Origin: Planctomycetales bacterium
GTDB taxonomy: Bacteria; Planctomycetota; Phycisphaerae; SM23-33
Assembly (NCBI GenBank): GCA_030642005.1
Contig: DAOWOP010000021.1
Location: 1-23,730 of the forward strand
Direction of reading: 5' to 3'
DNA length: 23,730 nucleotides
Part shown: in pieces, positions 5,253-14,025 of the stretch
How positions within the stretch are numbered: the stretch's first letter is position 1
Layout of the letters: every line of letters starts with the position of its first letter
Notes under the pieces: model-generated
What the model was told of the DNA's origin: nothing
Databases searched by the model: none
What the model saw: only the letters and a program-made list of their open reading frames with translations
Made by a program: the position numbers and the translations under genes

Positions 5253-7133
5253 TCAATTCTCCTGAACTTGAATTCTCTTAAAGGGTTTATACGGATGACC
5301 TGCCCACTGCACGCCGGCGTTGCTGGAGAACTCCAGCATATTCAGCCGGACGCCGTGGGCGAAGATAGCAATCATAGCCAGGCCGATATTCAGGCCATGA
5401 CCGAAAAGCAGTATTGGCACGGCGGCAAACCACGTCGCCACCTGTGCCAGTTGATACGCCAGCGTATTGAAGGCGGCGGCGATGTAATAACTGGCCAATC
5501 CGACGGCCATCAGGCGGATGTAACTCATCGTGTCTGAAAAGGTGCCGATTATCGGCAGCAGCGACGATGCCAGCCCCATTCCGATCACCTTTGCCGGGTT
5601 CCTGCCGGGATGGGTGAACAGCAGCGCAAGGGCGAATCCCGCGCCTAGCAGCACGAAAATCAGCGGGTTCCAGGGATTGTTGATACCGATGAAGAACAAC
5701 TGCCAGATTACGCCCAGCATACCCCACTCGAACACCGCCCAGCCGATTTGCGATAAAGCACGAATATTGGGCGCAAGCATCAGCGCGTGGCGAAGGTGGG
5801 CCAGTGTCAGGTGCAACGCTCCGATAATAAAACTTATCTTGATGAGCATCTGTTGAATCAATTCGGGGTCGGCGTTCCAGATCGGGCCGGTGGCGATCAT
5901 CGCCTTGCCGACAGATGCCCATCCGCCATTCGCCGCTGACATAGCCTGGCAGTCCGCCAATGTATTCCCGTTCACAATCTTTGTATATCCGCCGGCATAG
6001 GCCATCGTATCAGGACTGACACCGAAGTAATTGGCCGTCAGCACGCCCCAGATGAGCGTGGCTGCTCCAAAGGTCATCAGCAGGTGGACTTTCACCTTAC
6101 CGGCTTTGGCGATGAGTTTCCGATAGAATATCGCCGGCAGCAGCAGGAAGATCAGTCCGTATCCGGCATCGCCGATTAGCATTCCCGCAAAGAGCGGAAG
6201 GGCGACCATGAAAAATTTTGACAGGTCGATTTCCTCGTATCCGGGGAAGGTTCCCAGGATGTCGAACAGCCCCTTTATCGGTCTGGCCCATCGGGGGTAT
6301 TTGATGAGGGTGGGGGGGGCTTCGCCCTCGGCCGGTTCGCGCGAATCGACGGCGGCGATTATATCGCGCTCGGCCAGGCCGGCTGACAGCGTATCGGCAT
6401 GGTCGGCGGGGACCCAGCCCTGAACGGCAAAGAGGTTGTCGCCTTTCATCGCGCCGGCAAGGGCCTGGGCGTACTCGACCTCGGCGGCGAGTTCCTCGCC
6501 GCGTCGGGCCAGCACGTCGGACAGGTTCGCCAATTGCGCCAGGCGATCTGCGTCGTCGGTCATTGCTTTATCGACCCGGCCGGCTTCGGCGCGGACGGCG
6601 GGCAGGTCTCGCTTAGGCGGTTCGATTTCGGTGGCGTCTTCGGGCAGAGTCGGCTCGCCGTCACGCTGGACGACGCCCACAAGCAGGCGTTTTCCGGGCA
6701 GATTGCCCAACGTGGCGACGCACTCGGCGGCGATTTCGGCGAGTTGTTTTTCCGGGACGGAATAGAACTTTACCGGCACGGATGCCTCGGCCAATGCGTC
6801 GAGTTGTTCGCGTCGCAGTTCGCCCCAGATTCCCAGCCTGTCGGCTTCGCGGTGCAGTGTGGCCAGGCGGTTGCGATTTTCGTGCATACGATGGAATATC
6901 GACAGTATTTCATCGGCGGCGGCGTCGGCGTCCATTTCCGGTTTTTCACCGGCGGGGGTAACTGACGCGAGTGCCTGGCCGGCCTGGCGTACGCGGGTGA
7001 GTTTGTCGGAAAGTTCTTCCGGTGCATCGGCAGCGGCATCGACCGGCTCCATGTGCATCACGCCGAGAGCTCGCAATTCTTCCAGCAGTGTCTCGCGCGA
7101 GGCGGTACGGGTAACGACGAAGACTTTTTTCAT
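5253..7133 (-). CDS. ntpI: V-type ATP synthase subunit I (a-subunit, membrane stator)
   Basis: The 626-residue protein starts MKKVFVVTRTASRETLLEELRALGVMH, typical of subunit I. The N-terminal half (to about 330) is a soluble, coiled-coil stator arm. The C-terminal half has about seven membrane helices and the conserved segment SDTMSYIRLMAVGLASYYIA, whose arginine faces the rotor ring and lets ions pass. A longer open frame reaches back to 7394 but overlaps subunit D and is very arginine- and proline-rich, so it is rejected. The ATG at 7133 comes nine bases after the subunit D stop codon region. There is no strong ribosome site, so coupling to subunit D translation is likely. Confidence 0.95.
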   Translation of the reverse strand: MKKVFVVTRTASRETLLEELRALGVMHMEPVDAAADAPEELSDKLTRVRQAGQALASVTPAGEKPEMDADAAADEILSIFHRMHENRNRLATLHREADRLGIWGELRREQLDALAEASVPVKFYSVPEKQLAEIAAECVATLGNLPGKRLLVGVVQRDGEPTLPEDATEIEPPKRDLPAVRAEAGRVDKAMTDDADRLAQLANLSDVLARRGEELAAEVEYAQALAGAMKGDNLFAVQGWVPADHADTLSAGLAERDIIAAVDSREPAEGEAPPTLIKYPRWARPIKGLFDILGTFPGYEEIDLSKFFMVALPLFAGMLIGDAGYGLIFLLLPAIFYRKLIAKAGKVKVHLLMTFGAATLIWGVLTANYFGVSPDTMAYAGGYTKIVNGNTLADCQAMSAANGGWASVGKAMIATGPIWNADPELIQQMLIKISFIIGALHLTLAHLRHALMLAPNIRALSQIGWAVFEWGMLGVIWQLFFIGINNPWNPLIFVLLGAGFALALLFTHPGRNPAKVIGMGLASSLLPIIGTFSDTMSYIRLMAVGLASYYIAAAFNTLAYQLAQVATWFAAVPILLFGHGLNIGLAMIAIFAHGVRLNMLEFSSNAGVQWAGHPYKPFKRIQVQEN

Positions 7134-7141
7134 CTTCACGA

Positions 7142-7795
7142 TCACGGCTGTGGCTCCATTTCCACTGTGGCGAATGCGGACCCGGCTGAACGTTCTCGCG
7201 CTTTCAGTTTGCCCTTGGCGAGTTTCGCCCGTCCGACGGCGGCTGTCTGTTCTTCGCCGAGGTGAATGCGGATAACGCGGATGTTCTCCCGGCTGCGGGG
7301 GATCAGGACTTTGTCGAAGAGGTTGACGCGCTGGATGACCTTTGTCAGCGCCTTGTTCAGCAGTTCGTATCGGCGGTCGATGATGCCGGCGCACGCGGTT
7401 TTTTCGTTAAGTTCGCGGTTATCGGCCAGGGCCTTGTCAACCCACGGGGGGGTGGCGAACAGGCTGTAATCGGCAAGTGGAAACGAGACGGACTCGAAGA
7501 TCGGTATTCGGACCCCGGCGATGTTTTCCTCGCTTGTGTGAACCTCGGTCGGCGAAGCGAGTTCCGTTACATTAATACCGGCGGTGTCCAGTAGTACGGG
7601 TCGATAGCAGTCGATGTGTTTGCGGACCTGGTCCGCTTCGGCATGGGCTTTCTGCCGGCGTCGCCAAACCTCCCGGATCGTCAACTGCAACTGCTGCTGC
7701 TTGAGTTTCAGCATGGGCAGATAGCGCTCAAACCGCTCCAGCGCGTCGCGCTGCCGCTTTAATTCGGGTCGAGTTAGTCTTATCTTTCGTGCCAT
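7142..7795 (-). CDS. ntpD: V-type ATP synthase subunit D (central stalk)
   Basis: The 217-residue protein has the family start MARKIRLTRPELKRQRDALERFERYLPMLKLKQQQL, a long helix that enters the A3B3 head as the rotor axle. A second long helix sits at the C-terminal end (ELLNKALTKVIQRVNLFDKVLIP). The frame is open to 7873, but the added residues are not family-like and come from intergenic repeat sequence, so I start at 7795. No subunit F or C gene follows, as in other short bacterial V-ATPase operons. Confidence 0.95.
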   Translation of the reverse strand: MARKIRLTRPELKRQRDALERFERYLPMLKLKQQQLQLTIREVWRRRQKAHAEADQVRKHIDCYRPVLLDTAGINVTELASPTEVHTSEENIAGVRIPIFESVSFPLADYSLFATPPWVDKALADNRELNEKTACAGIIDRRYELLNKALTKVIQRVNLFDKVLIPRSRENIRVIRIHLGEEQTAAVGRAKLAKGKLKARERSAGSAFATVEMEPQP

Positions 7796-7876
7796 TTGTC
7801 CACGAATTACACGAATATCTTTTTTCAATCCGCAATCCGGCTTCGCCAAGGCTACGCCGGGACAAGTCCGCAATTG
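7796..7876. other. Spacer with repeat-like words between subunits B and D
   Basis: The 81-base gap contains an ATTCGTG/CACGAAT-type word pair and tandem CAATCCG heptamers (about 7827-7839), followed by a GCTTCGCCAAGGCTACGCC stretch. These look like remnants of intergenic repeats. No promoter is evident. Confidence 0.4.
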
Positions 7877-9193
7877 TTATGCTGCTTCGGCGTCGGCGAT
7901 TTCCCGAGGCCAGTGTTTTTCAATGATGCTTCGCCTGATTCCGGTTTCTTCCGGTTCGAAGCAATCGGCGAGCATTTTCCAACATTCATCCAGCGCTTCT
8001 TCCAGCGGGATGTTGACGGAAAGGTCCATTATTTTGCTTTCGAACAGGTCGCTGTACTTGAGGAGTTTTTCATCCCACTCGGAACTTTCGAACCCCATTG
8101 CCTGCTTTTCTTTGCTTTCGCGCGCGCCGGCGTAGAGTTGGATGCAGGCGTTCATGATGGCTCGATGGTCGTCGCGCGTCTCGCCGTTGACCAGTTGTTT
8201 CAGGCGCGACAGGCTTCCGAACGGCTCAATATGCCCGCCACGGAGGTAGAACTGGCCTTCGGTGATATATCCGGTGTTGTCGGGGACGGGGTGGGTTACG
8301 TCGTCGCCGGGCATTGTGGTAACGGCCAGGAGCGTCATTGATCCTGCGCCGTCCAGATCGACGGCCTTTTCGTATCGGCGCGCCAACTGGCTGTAGAGGT
8401 CGCCGGGGTAACCTCGGTTGGAGGGTATCTGCTCCATAATGATAGCCACTTCCTTCAACGCATCGGCAAAGGCCGTCATGTCGGTCAGCAGGACGAGAAC
8501 ATTTTTGCCCTGTAGCGCGAAACTCTCGCCGACGGCTGTGCACAGGTCGGGCACCATCAGGCATTCAACCACCGGGTCGGCGGCGGTGTGGATGAACATA
8601 ATCGTTCGGCTGGTAACGCCGCCGGCCTCAAATGCGTTGCGGAAGATCAGGTAATCATCGTGCCTCAGGCCCATCCCGCCGAGGATGATTACGTCGGCTT
8701 CGGCCTGTAGTCCGACGCGGGCGAGAAGTTCGTTGTACGGCTCGCCGGGGACGGAGAAGATCGGCAGTTTCTGCGATTCGACCAGCGAGTTGAAGATGTC
8801 GATCATGGGTATTCCGGTGCGGACCATCTTGCTTGGCAGTTGCCGTTTTATGGGGTTAATCGCCGGCGTGCCGATGTCGATGGGTTCGTCGGACAGGTCG
8901 GGTTTGTCGTCTCTGGGTTTGCCCGCGCCGTCGAATATCCGCCCCATAAGGTTCGGCGAGAACGGCACCTGCATCGGCCGGCCGAAGAAACGAACACGGT
9001 CGCCCGTCGAGATGCCCTGCGTGCCCGCGAATACCTGGAGCGAGACCTCGTTGCCCTCCAGCCTGATGACCTGCGCCAGCGACGAGGTCTGGTTGGTAGT
9101 GATGGAGGCCAGTTCATCGTAGGACACGCCCGTGGCCGTTACCTTGACGACGCTGCCGGCGATAGCGGTTATTTCGTTGTAATATTTTCTCAT
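7877..9193 (-). CDS. ntpB: V-type ATP synthase subunit B
   Basis: The 438-residue non-catalytic head subunit lacks a P-loop; the corresponding place reads SVPGEPYNELLARV, as expected for B. Conserved features include GIPMIDIFNSLVESQKLPIF, the TDMTAFADALKEV and GYPGDLYSQLARRYEKA segments, and the SRLKQLVNG region that supplies arginine to the catalytic site of A. I start at MRKYYNEITAI because GGAG lies upstream and the family begins there. The frame is open to 9235. An intergenic TAATG-type element lies 40 bases upstream, separating it from subunit A. Confidence 0.95.
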   Translation of the reverse strand: MRKYYNEITAIAGSVVKVTATGVSYDELASITTNQTSSLAQVIRLEGNEVSLQVFAGTQGISTGDRVRFFGRPMQVPFSPNLMGRIFDGAGKPRDDKPDLSDEPIDIGTPAINPIKRQLPSKMVRTGIPMIDIFNSLVESQKLPIFSVPGEPYNELLARVGLQAEADVIILGGMGLRHDDYLIFRNAFEAGGVTSRTIMFIHTAADPVVECLMVPDLCTAVGESFALQGKNVLVLLTDMTAFADALKEVAIIMEQIPSNRGYPGDLYSQLARRYEKAVDLDGAGSMTLLAVTTMPGDDVTHPVPDNTGYITEGQFYLRGGHIEPFGSLSRLKQLVNGETRDDHRAIMNACIQLYAGARESKEKQAMGFESSEWDEKLLKYSDLFESKIMDLSVNIPLEEALDECWKMLADCFEPEETGIRRSIIEKHWPREIADAEAA

Positions 9194-9232
9194 ATCCAAA
9201 GACTCCAAATCTGTTTCATGCAGGCCCGGACT

Positions 9233-9560
9233 CAAAATGACTAATGTCTAATGACCAATGTCTATTCAATGTCTAATGCCTAATGACTAGGCTCTGTCTG
9301 AAAAGTCAGACATTGCCCCAAAGCGTTCAGCAATCAGCCTTCAGCAGTCAGCAAAAACCCAATAAACAAAGGACCTGAATGCTGACCGCTGAATGCTGAA
9401 AGCCTGTCTGAAATACTTTTCAGACAGAGCCTAACTGAATAACTTTCCCAAAAAGGTAACATTTCTTTCTGTCCTTATAACCTTTGTTGGCTTTTGGTGA
9501 CTTATTGGTCATTTGTCATTAGACATTCATTGGTCATTAGACATTAGACATTAGACATTA
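9233..9560. repeat. Heptamer inverted element E1 between ATPase subunits A and B
   Basis: The arm at 9233-9288 has TAATGTC/TAATGAC/CAATGTC units. The arm at about 9503-9560 has the complementary GACATTA units. The core (about 9290-9500) holds a second nested element (9290-9431) and about 70 bases without features. The right arm supplies the last codons and stop of subunit A. The element separates two genes that are normally only a few bases apart. Confidence 0.8.
9290..9431. mobile_element. MITE-like element with 17-bp perfect inverted ends and TA flanks
   Basis: The ends 9290-9306 (GGCTCTGTCTGAAAAGT) and 9415-9431 are perfect inverted copies. TA stands on both sides (9288-9289, 9432-9433), as expected from Tc1/mariner or IS630-type insertion. 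The interior has its own facing arrays of heptamers: TTCAGCA-type at about 9326-9352 and TGAATGC-type at about 9376-9402. There is no coding capacity, so mobility would need a transposase from elsewhere. It sits inside element E1. Confidence 0.65.
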
Positions 9561-11298
9561 TTGCTTCTTCCTTCGCCGTTCCGCCTTTGGATGCGACGGT
9601 TTCGTCTATGTCGGCGAGGATCTTTTTGAATTCGTCCGAGTCCATCGCGGCGTAGTTCCAGTTCCTGAACAGGTCGGCGACGTGGACGATTACCTCGCGG
9701 GCCTGTTCCCTGCTCTCGAAGCCGAAATCCAGCCTCAACACCTCAAGGCACTTTGCGAAGACGAATTTCTGTCGTTCGGCGTCGGTTGCGCCGTCGATCT
9801 TGTCGAAGGCGTTCTGCTGGAGATAGACGTTGTCGAAGAAATCGCTCTTGAGATAGGCTGCGAAGTCTTTGACAGTCGTGCCTTCTTCGCCGACGACTGT
9901 CATCATCTGGTGAACTTCGCTGCCTCTGCGCAGAAGGTTTTTGACCTCGTTCACCTCGGCTGGGTCGATTATTCCGGTGTACTTGCTCCATGATTCCAGC
10001 GGGTCGATGGCGGGGTATTTTCGTGCATCGCTGCGGGTGCGGGATAAGCCTTCAAAGGCTCCGACGACCTTGAGCGTGCCCTGTGTAACGGGTTCCTCGA
10101 AGTTTCCCCCGGCCGGGCTTACCGTCCCGCCGATTGTTACCGAACCGTACCGCCCGTCATTCAGGCGGACGTAACCGGCCCGCTCGTAGAAGCCGGCGAT
10201 CCGGCTTTCGAGGTAGGCGGGGAAGGCCTCATCGCCGGGGATTTCCTCAAGCCGGCCTGAAACCTCACGCATCGCCTGCGCCCATCGGCTGGTCGAATCG
10301 GCCAGGAGCAGCACGTGCAGGCCCATCTGACGGTAGTATTCCGCCAGGGTAACGGCGGTATATACCGACGCCTCGCGGGCGGCTACCGGCATGGCCGACG
10401 TGTTGCAGATGATGATCGTTCGCTCCATCAGCGTCTTGCCGGTGCGCGGGTCGATAAGGTTGGGGAACTCGCGGATCGTATCGACGACTTCGCCGGCCCG
10501 CTCGCCGCAGGCGGCGACGATAACGATGTCAACGTCGGCGTGCCGGCTGGTCAGTTGCTGGAGGACCGTCTTGCCTGCCCCGAACGGACCCGGTATGCAG
10601 TACGTCCCGCCGCGGACAATCGGAAACAGAGAGTCGATAATACGAATCTTCGTAACCAGCGGCTTGGTCGGCAACAAGCGTTCAGACGAGATGTTCAGGG
10701 GAATCTTCAACGGCCAGGTCTGCTGCATCGTAACGGGAATTTCCTGTCCGTCTTTGCCGGTCAGGACGGCGATTTCCTTTTCGATGGTGTATTTTCCGTC
10801 CTCGGCGATTTTTTCGATGGTGAATTCGCCGCGAAGATTGAACGGGACCATTATGTGGTGTTTGAAGATGCCTTCCGGAACGGTTCCGAGCGTATCGCCG
10901 GCGGATACGACCTGGCCGGCCTCGGCGGTCGGCGTGAACTCCCATTCAACGTCGGTCGGCAGGGCGTGGAGATAGACGCCGGGCGTCAGGAAAAATCCTT
11001 CCTGTTCAGCCACTTCGTACAGCGGGTTCTGGAGGCCGTCATAGACCTGCCCCAGCAGTCCCGGACCAAGGACCACCGAGAGCATCTCCTCGGTGAACTC
11101 GACGTTGTTGCCGACTCGCAGCCCGCGGGTCTCCTCGAAGACCTGCAAATCGGCCTGGTTGCCTCGTATGCGGATAACCTCGCTTACCAGGCGAGCACCG
11201 TCGTCCCGGCAGCAGTAAGCCACGGCATTCTGAATTACGTCGTGGTCCAGTTCCGCCGTTACCATGTTTCCGAAAACAGCAACTATTCTTCCAGCCAC
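9544..11298 (-). CDS. ntpA: V-type ATP synthase subunit A (catalytic)
   Basis: The catalytic head subunit of 584 residues has the P-loop GPFGAGKT (about residues 237-244), the CGERAGEV segment, and the SRWAQAMREVSGRLEEIPGDE region. The start is probably GTG at 11298 (MAGRIVAVFGNMVTAE). GAGGGT lies seven bases upstream, and the family begins with this strand. The frame stays open to a TTG at 11313. The last four codons and the stop (MSNV, TAA) are formed by the heptamer array of element E1, so the natural C-terminus was replaced or extended by the insertion. Element E2 lies just upstream of the ribosome site. Confidence 0.95.
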   Translation of the reverse strand: MAGRIVAVFGNMVTAELDHDVIQNAVAYCCRDDGARLVSEVIRIRGNQADLQVFEETRGLRVGNNVEFTEEMLSVVLGPGLLGQVYDGLQNPLYEVAEQEGFFLTPGVYLHALPTDVEWEFTPTAEAGQVVSAGDTLGTVPEGIFKHHIMVPFNLRGEFTIEKIAEDGKYTIEKEIAVLTGKDGQEIPVTMQQTWPLKIPLNISSERLLPTKPLVTKIRIIDSLFPIVRGGTYCIPGPFGAGKTVLQQLTSRHADVDIVIVAACGERAGEVVDTIREFPNLIDPRTGKTLMERTIIICNTSAMPVAAREASVYTAVTLAEYYRQMGLHVLLLADSTSRWAQAMREVSGRLEEIPGDEAFPAYLESRIAGFYERAGYVRLNDGRYGSVTIGGTVSPAGGNFEEPVTQGTLKVVGAFEGLSRTRSDARKYPAIDPLESWSKYTGIIDPAEVNEVKNLLRRGSEVHQMMTVVGEEGTTVKDFAAYLKSDFFDNVYLQQNAFDKIDGATDAERQKFVFAKCLEVLRLDFGFESREQAREVIVHVADLFRNWNYAAMDSDEFKKILADIDETVASKGGTAKEEAIMSNV

Positions 11299-11311
11299 GT
11301 TCTGTACCCTC

Positions 11312-11402
11312 AAAAAATGACTAATGTCTAATGTCTAATCAATGCCTAATGCCTACGTGCACCGTCGAAATTGGAAATTGGTCATTGGTCATTAGACATT
11401 TT
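11312..11402. repeat. Heptamer inverted element E2 between DUF2764 gene and subunit A
   Basis: TAATGTC-type units (about 11315-11355) face GACATTA-type units (about 11376-11402) around a core of only about 20 bases. It is the smallest of the four copies. It provides the last five codons and stop (MSNDQ, TGA) of the DUF2764 gene and ends just before the ribosome site of subunit A. Confidence 0.75.
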
Positions 11403-12071
11403 CTGTTCAAGTACATGCCACCTGTTCACTAATACCAGTTCTCTGGCGTATGCCAGGAGTTCATCAACGGCGAAGGTAAAGTATCTCGAATGTTCCTCAA
11501 GCCACTGCCGGCGTCGCTGGTCCAGCACTTTCAGCGCCGACAGCGGGTCGGGCGCTTCAGCCCAGGCAGAGACGGCCTCGGTCATGGATTCCGTCTCATC
11601 GACGAGGTCGTCGGCGATGAGGTAATCGTGCACGTCCAGCCCAAGTTTGTTCGCCCTTTCCTCGGCGAGCGCATTTCGGAGCGTTACCTCAAAGCCTGTC
11701 CATTCGCGCAGGAACGGGCTGTTGTATTTCGCGGCAGAGCGGCGTACATATCGGTAATACGCTTCCCACATCGCATCGGCGGCTACGCGGTGCTGCCTGT
11801 CGGCGGGGCCGGTGAGGAATTCCGGCAGCGGCTCATCGCCGGCGACCTGCTCATTCGTTAGTACCACGCCGTCCGCCTGCTCGATTTCACCGGCGAGAAC
11901 CGCTTCGCGCGACAGGAGGTCCTGCTCCAGCAGAACCGCATCGACCATAGCCGCAGCCTGCGCTTCTTCGCAGGTCAGTTGACGGAATTCCCGCAGGTCC
12001 ATCGGCGGCGCCTCGCCCAGGTCCGGCAGGGTCGGCAGGGCAGTCAGAATGAAAAAATAACGGTTTGACAT
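11382..12071 (-). CDS. DUF2764 family protein of the V-ATPase operon
   Basis: The 229-residue protein starts MSNRYFFILTALPTLPDLGEAPPMDLREF, which fits the DUF2764 family found between subunits E and A in V-ATPase operons of Bacteroidetes, Chlamydiae and planctomycetes. It is largely helical and acidic. Since these operons lack a recognisable subunit C, it is a candidate replacement for the C subunit (d-type) that links stalk and ring; that is inference. The last residues (MSNDQ) are encoded by repeat element E2, so the true C-terminus may have ended a few residues earlier. Confidence 0.8.
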   Translation of the reverse strand: MSNRYFFILTALPTLPDLGEAPPMDLREFRQLTCEEAQAAAMVDAVLLEQDLLSREAVLAGEIEQADGVVLTNEQVAGDEPLPEFLTGPADRQHRVAADAMWEAYYRYVRRSAAKYNSPFLREWTGFEVTLRNALAEERANKLGLDVHDYLIADDLVDETESMTEAVSAWAEAPDPLSALKVLDQRRRQWLEEHSRYFTFAVDELLAYARELVLVNRWHVLEQKMSNDQ

Positions 12072-12180
12072 AAAAAAGTTCGTTTATCCTTTCGGCATCG
12101 GTTATTTCCGGCAGAGTCGCTTGCTACTCTGCGAAGTATCGCTACTTCGCTACGAAGCACGAGTCGTTCATCTGCGGGCT
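12072..12180. other. Spacer with palindromic repeat between subunit E and DUF2764
   Basis: The 109-base gap contains the motif GCGAAGTATCGCTACTTCGC (12130-12149), an imperfect palindrome, flanked by further CTACTTCG/CGAAG words up to about 12165. It is a small intergenic repeat inside the operon. No promoter is seen. Confidence 0.45.
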
Positions 12181-12795
12181 TTATGGTTTTGTTATCATTT
12201 CACGTAATTTTGGCGATACCATTTCGCTGAGCACACCGGCGACCGATTCGGGCGTAACCTCGACCGTCCCGCCCGCTGAACTGTACTCGAAGCCCGCCGA
12301 TTTGAGTCCGCCGGCCAGGGCGATGTCCATCGTCGGTCCCCCGGCCTGACCGGCCGACTCGCCGGCCGCCCACGCTGATAACGTATCGAGCATCTCGTCG
12401 CTTACCTTAACCTCGATAGGACGATCACCCCTGGCGTCTTTGCCGGCGTACTGGACGACCACCTCGCGGACAAGATTTGCCAGGAATTCCTTGTCTTTCA
12501 ACTGCGTTTGGGCTGCCCGTTCCAGAATGGTGCGGATGGACCGCATAACGGCCTCGTGGAGACGGAGGAGGGTGTCGCGGCAGGCGAGTTCCAGTTCGTC
12601 GGTTCCCTGCCTGACGGTGCGTTCAGCCTCGGCGCGGGCGTCGGACGTTATGCCGTCGGCCTGGGCTTTTGCGTCGGCGATGGTCTTTTCGCCCTCGGCT
12701 CGGGCGCCGTCGAGGAGTTTGGCCGCCTCGGTCTGACCGGCCTCGATGCCGTCCTTCTGTAACTTCTCAACGAACGATTCAATTGTATCAGCCAT
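12181..12795 (-). CDS. ntpE: V-type ATP synthase subunit E (peripheral stalk)
   Basis: The 204-residue protein has a long N-terminal helix rich in Ala, Glu, Lys and Arg (about residues 5-75), typical of the peripheral stalk. A globular C-terminal domain follows that would bind subunit A/B. I start at MADTIESF (12795), with GGAG seven bases upstream; the frame is open to 12873, but that part is not family-like. It is the first gene of the operon. The gap to pheS (12796-12949) must contain the operon promoter, though no clear one is seen. Confidence 0.88.
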   Translation of the reverse strand: MADTIESFVEKLQKDGIEAGQTEAAKLLDGARAEGEKTIADAKAQADGITSDARAEAERTVRQGTDELELACRDTLLRLHEAVMRSIRTILERAAQTQLKDKEFLANLVREVVVQYAGKDARGDRPIEVKVSDEMLDTLSAWAAGESAGQAGGPTMDIALAGGLKSAGFEYSSAGGTVEVTPESVAGVLSEMVSPKLREMITKP

Positions 12796-12949
12796 GATTA
12801 CTCCGCGTTTTTCCCGCAATTCCGAAAATTGCCGACTCTGTCGAGTATTTATAAAACATCCCTCCTCTACCATTATCGGATTATTGAAATGTAACTTTAG
12901 GTATCGGAGTTAGAGCGAGCAATGAATAAGCGTACTTTATCGCACTAAT

Positions 12950-13984
12950 TTAAAACTGTCTCAGGAAACGGACGTCGTTTTCGAACAGCAGTCGAATGTC
13001 AGGGATGTTGTATTTTCGCATTACCATACGCTCGATGCCGAAGCCGAAGGCGTAGCCGGTGTATTTCTCAGCATCATAGCCCACGGCTTCAAGGACGTTC
13101 GGATCGACCATACCACACCCGCCAAGTTCGATCCAGCCGGTGCCTTTGCAGATCGGGCAATCTTCGCGGTCGCCCGCGCAGAGATGGCAGGAGATGTCCA
13201 CCTCGGCCGACGGTTCGGTGAACGGGAAAAAGTGAGGCCTGAAACGCGTGGCGACCTCATGCCCGAAATACACCTTGCAGAATTGGTCAAGGTGCGTCTT
13301 GAGATCAACCATGCTGACGCCTTCATCAACGTACAGCCCTTCGACCTGGTGGAACATGAAAGAGTGTGTCGCATCGACGGTATCGGGACGATAGACCCGC
13401 CCGGGGCTGATGATGCGGACCGGCGGGTCCTGCGACTCCATTACGCGAATCTGAACGTTGGAAGTTTCGGAGCGAAGGATCACCGTCTCGGTGATGTAAA
13501 AACTGTCCAGCGGGTCGCGTGCGGGGTGAGATGCCGGCATATTCAGAGCGTCGAATATATGCCACTCGTCCTCGACTTCAGGACCATAAGCGACGGTAAA
13601 GCCCATGCGGGCGAAGATTTCGGCTATCTCCTCGATCGTCTGTGTGATGATGTGCTTGTGCCCGATCGCCACGGGTGCGCCGGGGAGGGTCATATCGAAG
13701 GATTTTTTTCTCGCTGTAGTCTCAACGTCGGCCCGTCGGCCTTTCGCCTTCTGAAATTCCCGCGTCAGTTCCTGTTTGATTTCGTTGATGCGTTTTCCGA
13801 AGGCGGGTTTTTCATCCGGCGGGAGGTCTTTGAGACGCTGCATCAGCGCCTTGACCTCACCGTGGGAGCCAAGATAGCGAATCCGCCATTGTTCCAACGA
13901 GTCGGGTTGGACGGCCTCTCGCAATTCCTCTAACGCTTGCTTATGGAATTCCTCAAGCCGTTCAATGTTTTCTATGTTTGACAT
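12950..13984 (-). CDS. pheS: Phenylalanyl-tRNA synthetase alpha subunit
   Basis: The 344-residue protein has the N-terminal coiled coil that binds tRNA (about residues 1-90). Its class II catalytic domain includes the motif 2 region RFRPHFFPFTEPSAEVDIS and the motif 3 region GFGIERMVMRKYNIPDIR. It forms the alpha2beta2 enzyme that charges tRNA-Phe. A CHLCAGDREDCPICKGTGW insert with four cysteines, found in many bacterial PheS, may bind a metal. The beta subunit gene pheT is not next to it on the visible side, which is somewhat unusual. L20 and L35 genes lie upstream on the same strand, a conserved neighbourhood. Confidence 0.97.
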   Translation of the reverse strand: MSNIENIERLEEFHKQALEELREAVQPDSLEQWRIRYLGSHGEVKALMQRLKDLPPDEKPAFGKRINEIKQELTREFQKAKGRRADVETTARKKSFDMTLPGAPVAIGHKHIITQTIEEIAEIFARMGFTVAYGPEVEDEWHIFDALNMPASHPARDPLDSFYITETVILRSETSNVQIRVMESQDPPVRIISPGRVYRPDTVDATHSFMFHQVEGLYVDEGVSMVDLKTHLDQFCKVYFGHEVATRFRPHFFPFTEPSAEVDISCHLCAGDREDCPICKGTGWIELGGCGMVDPNVLEAVGYDAEKYTGYAFGFGIERMVMRKYNIPDIRLLFENDVRFLRQF

Positions 13985-14025
13985 GCCTTACCTGTGAACT
14001 ACATCTTTCCAGGTTATCTGTTTAG

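Noticed and set aside
6399..6965. 188-codon open frame on the plus strand
   Set aside because: It is antisense to V-ATPase subunit I and shows no domain.
7134..7394. 87-residue N-terminal extension of V-ATPase subunit I
   Set aside because: It overlaps subunit D out of frame and has a composition typical of an antisense or shifted frame in GC-rich DNA.
10315..11331. 338-codon open frame on the plus strand
   Set aside because: It is antisense to the clear catalytic subunit A; long shadow frames are expected in GC-rich genes.
12796..12873. A 22-codon upstream frame (MFYKYSTES...) before subunit E as a leader peptide
   Set aside because: Its ribosome site touches the ATG with no spacing, and nothing suggests attenuation.
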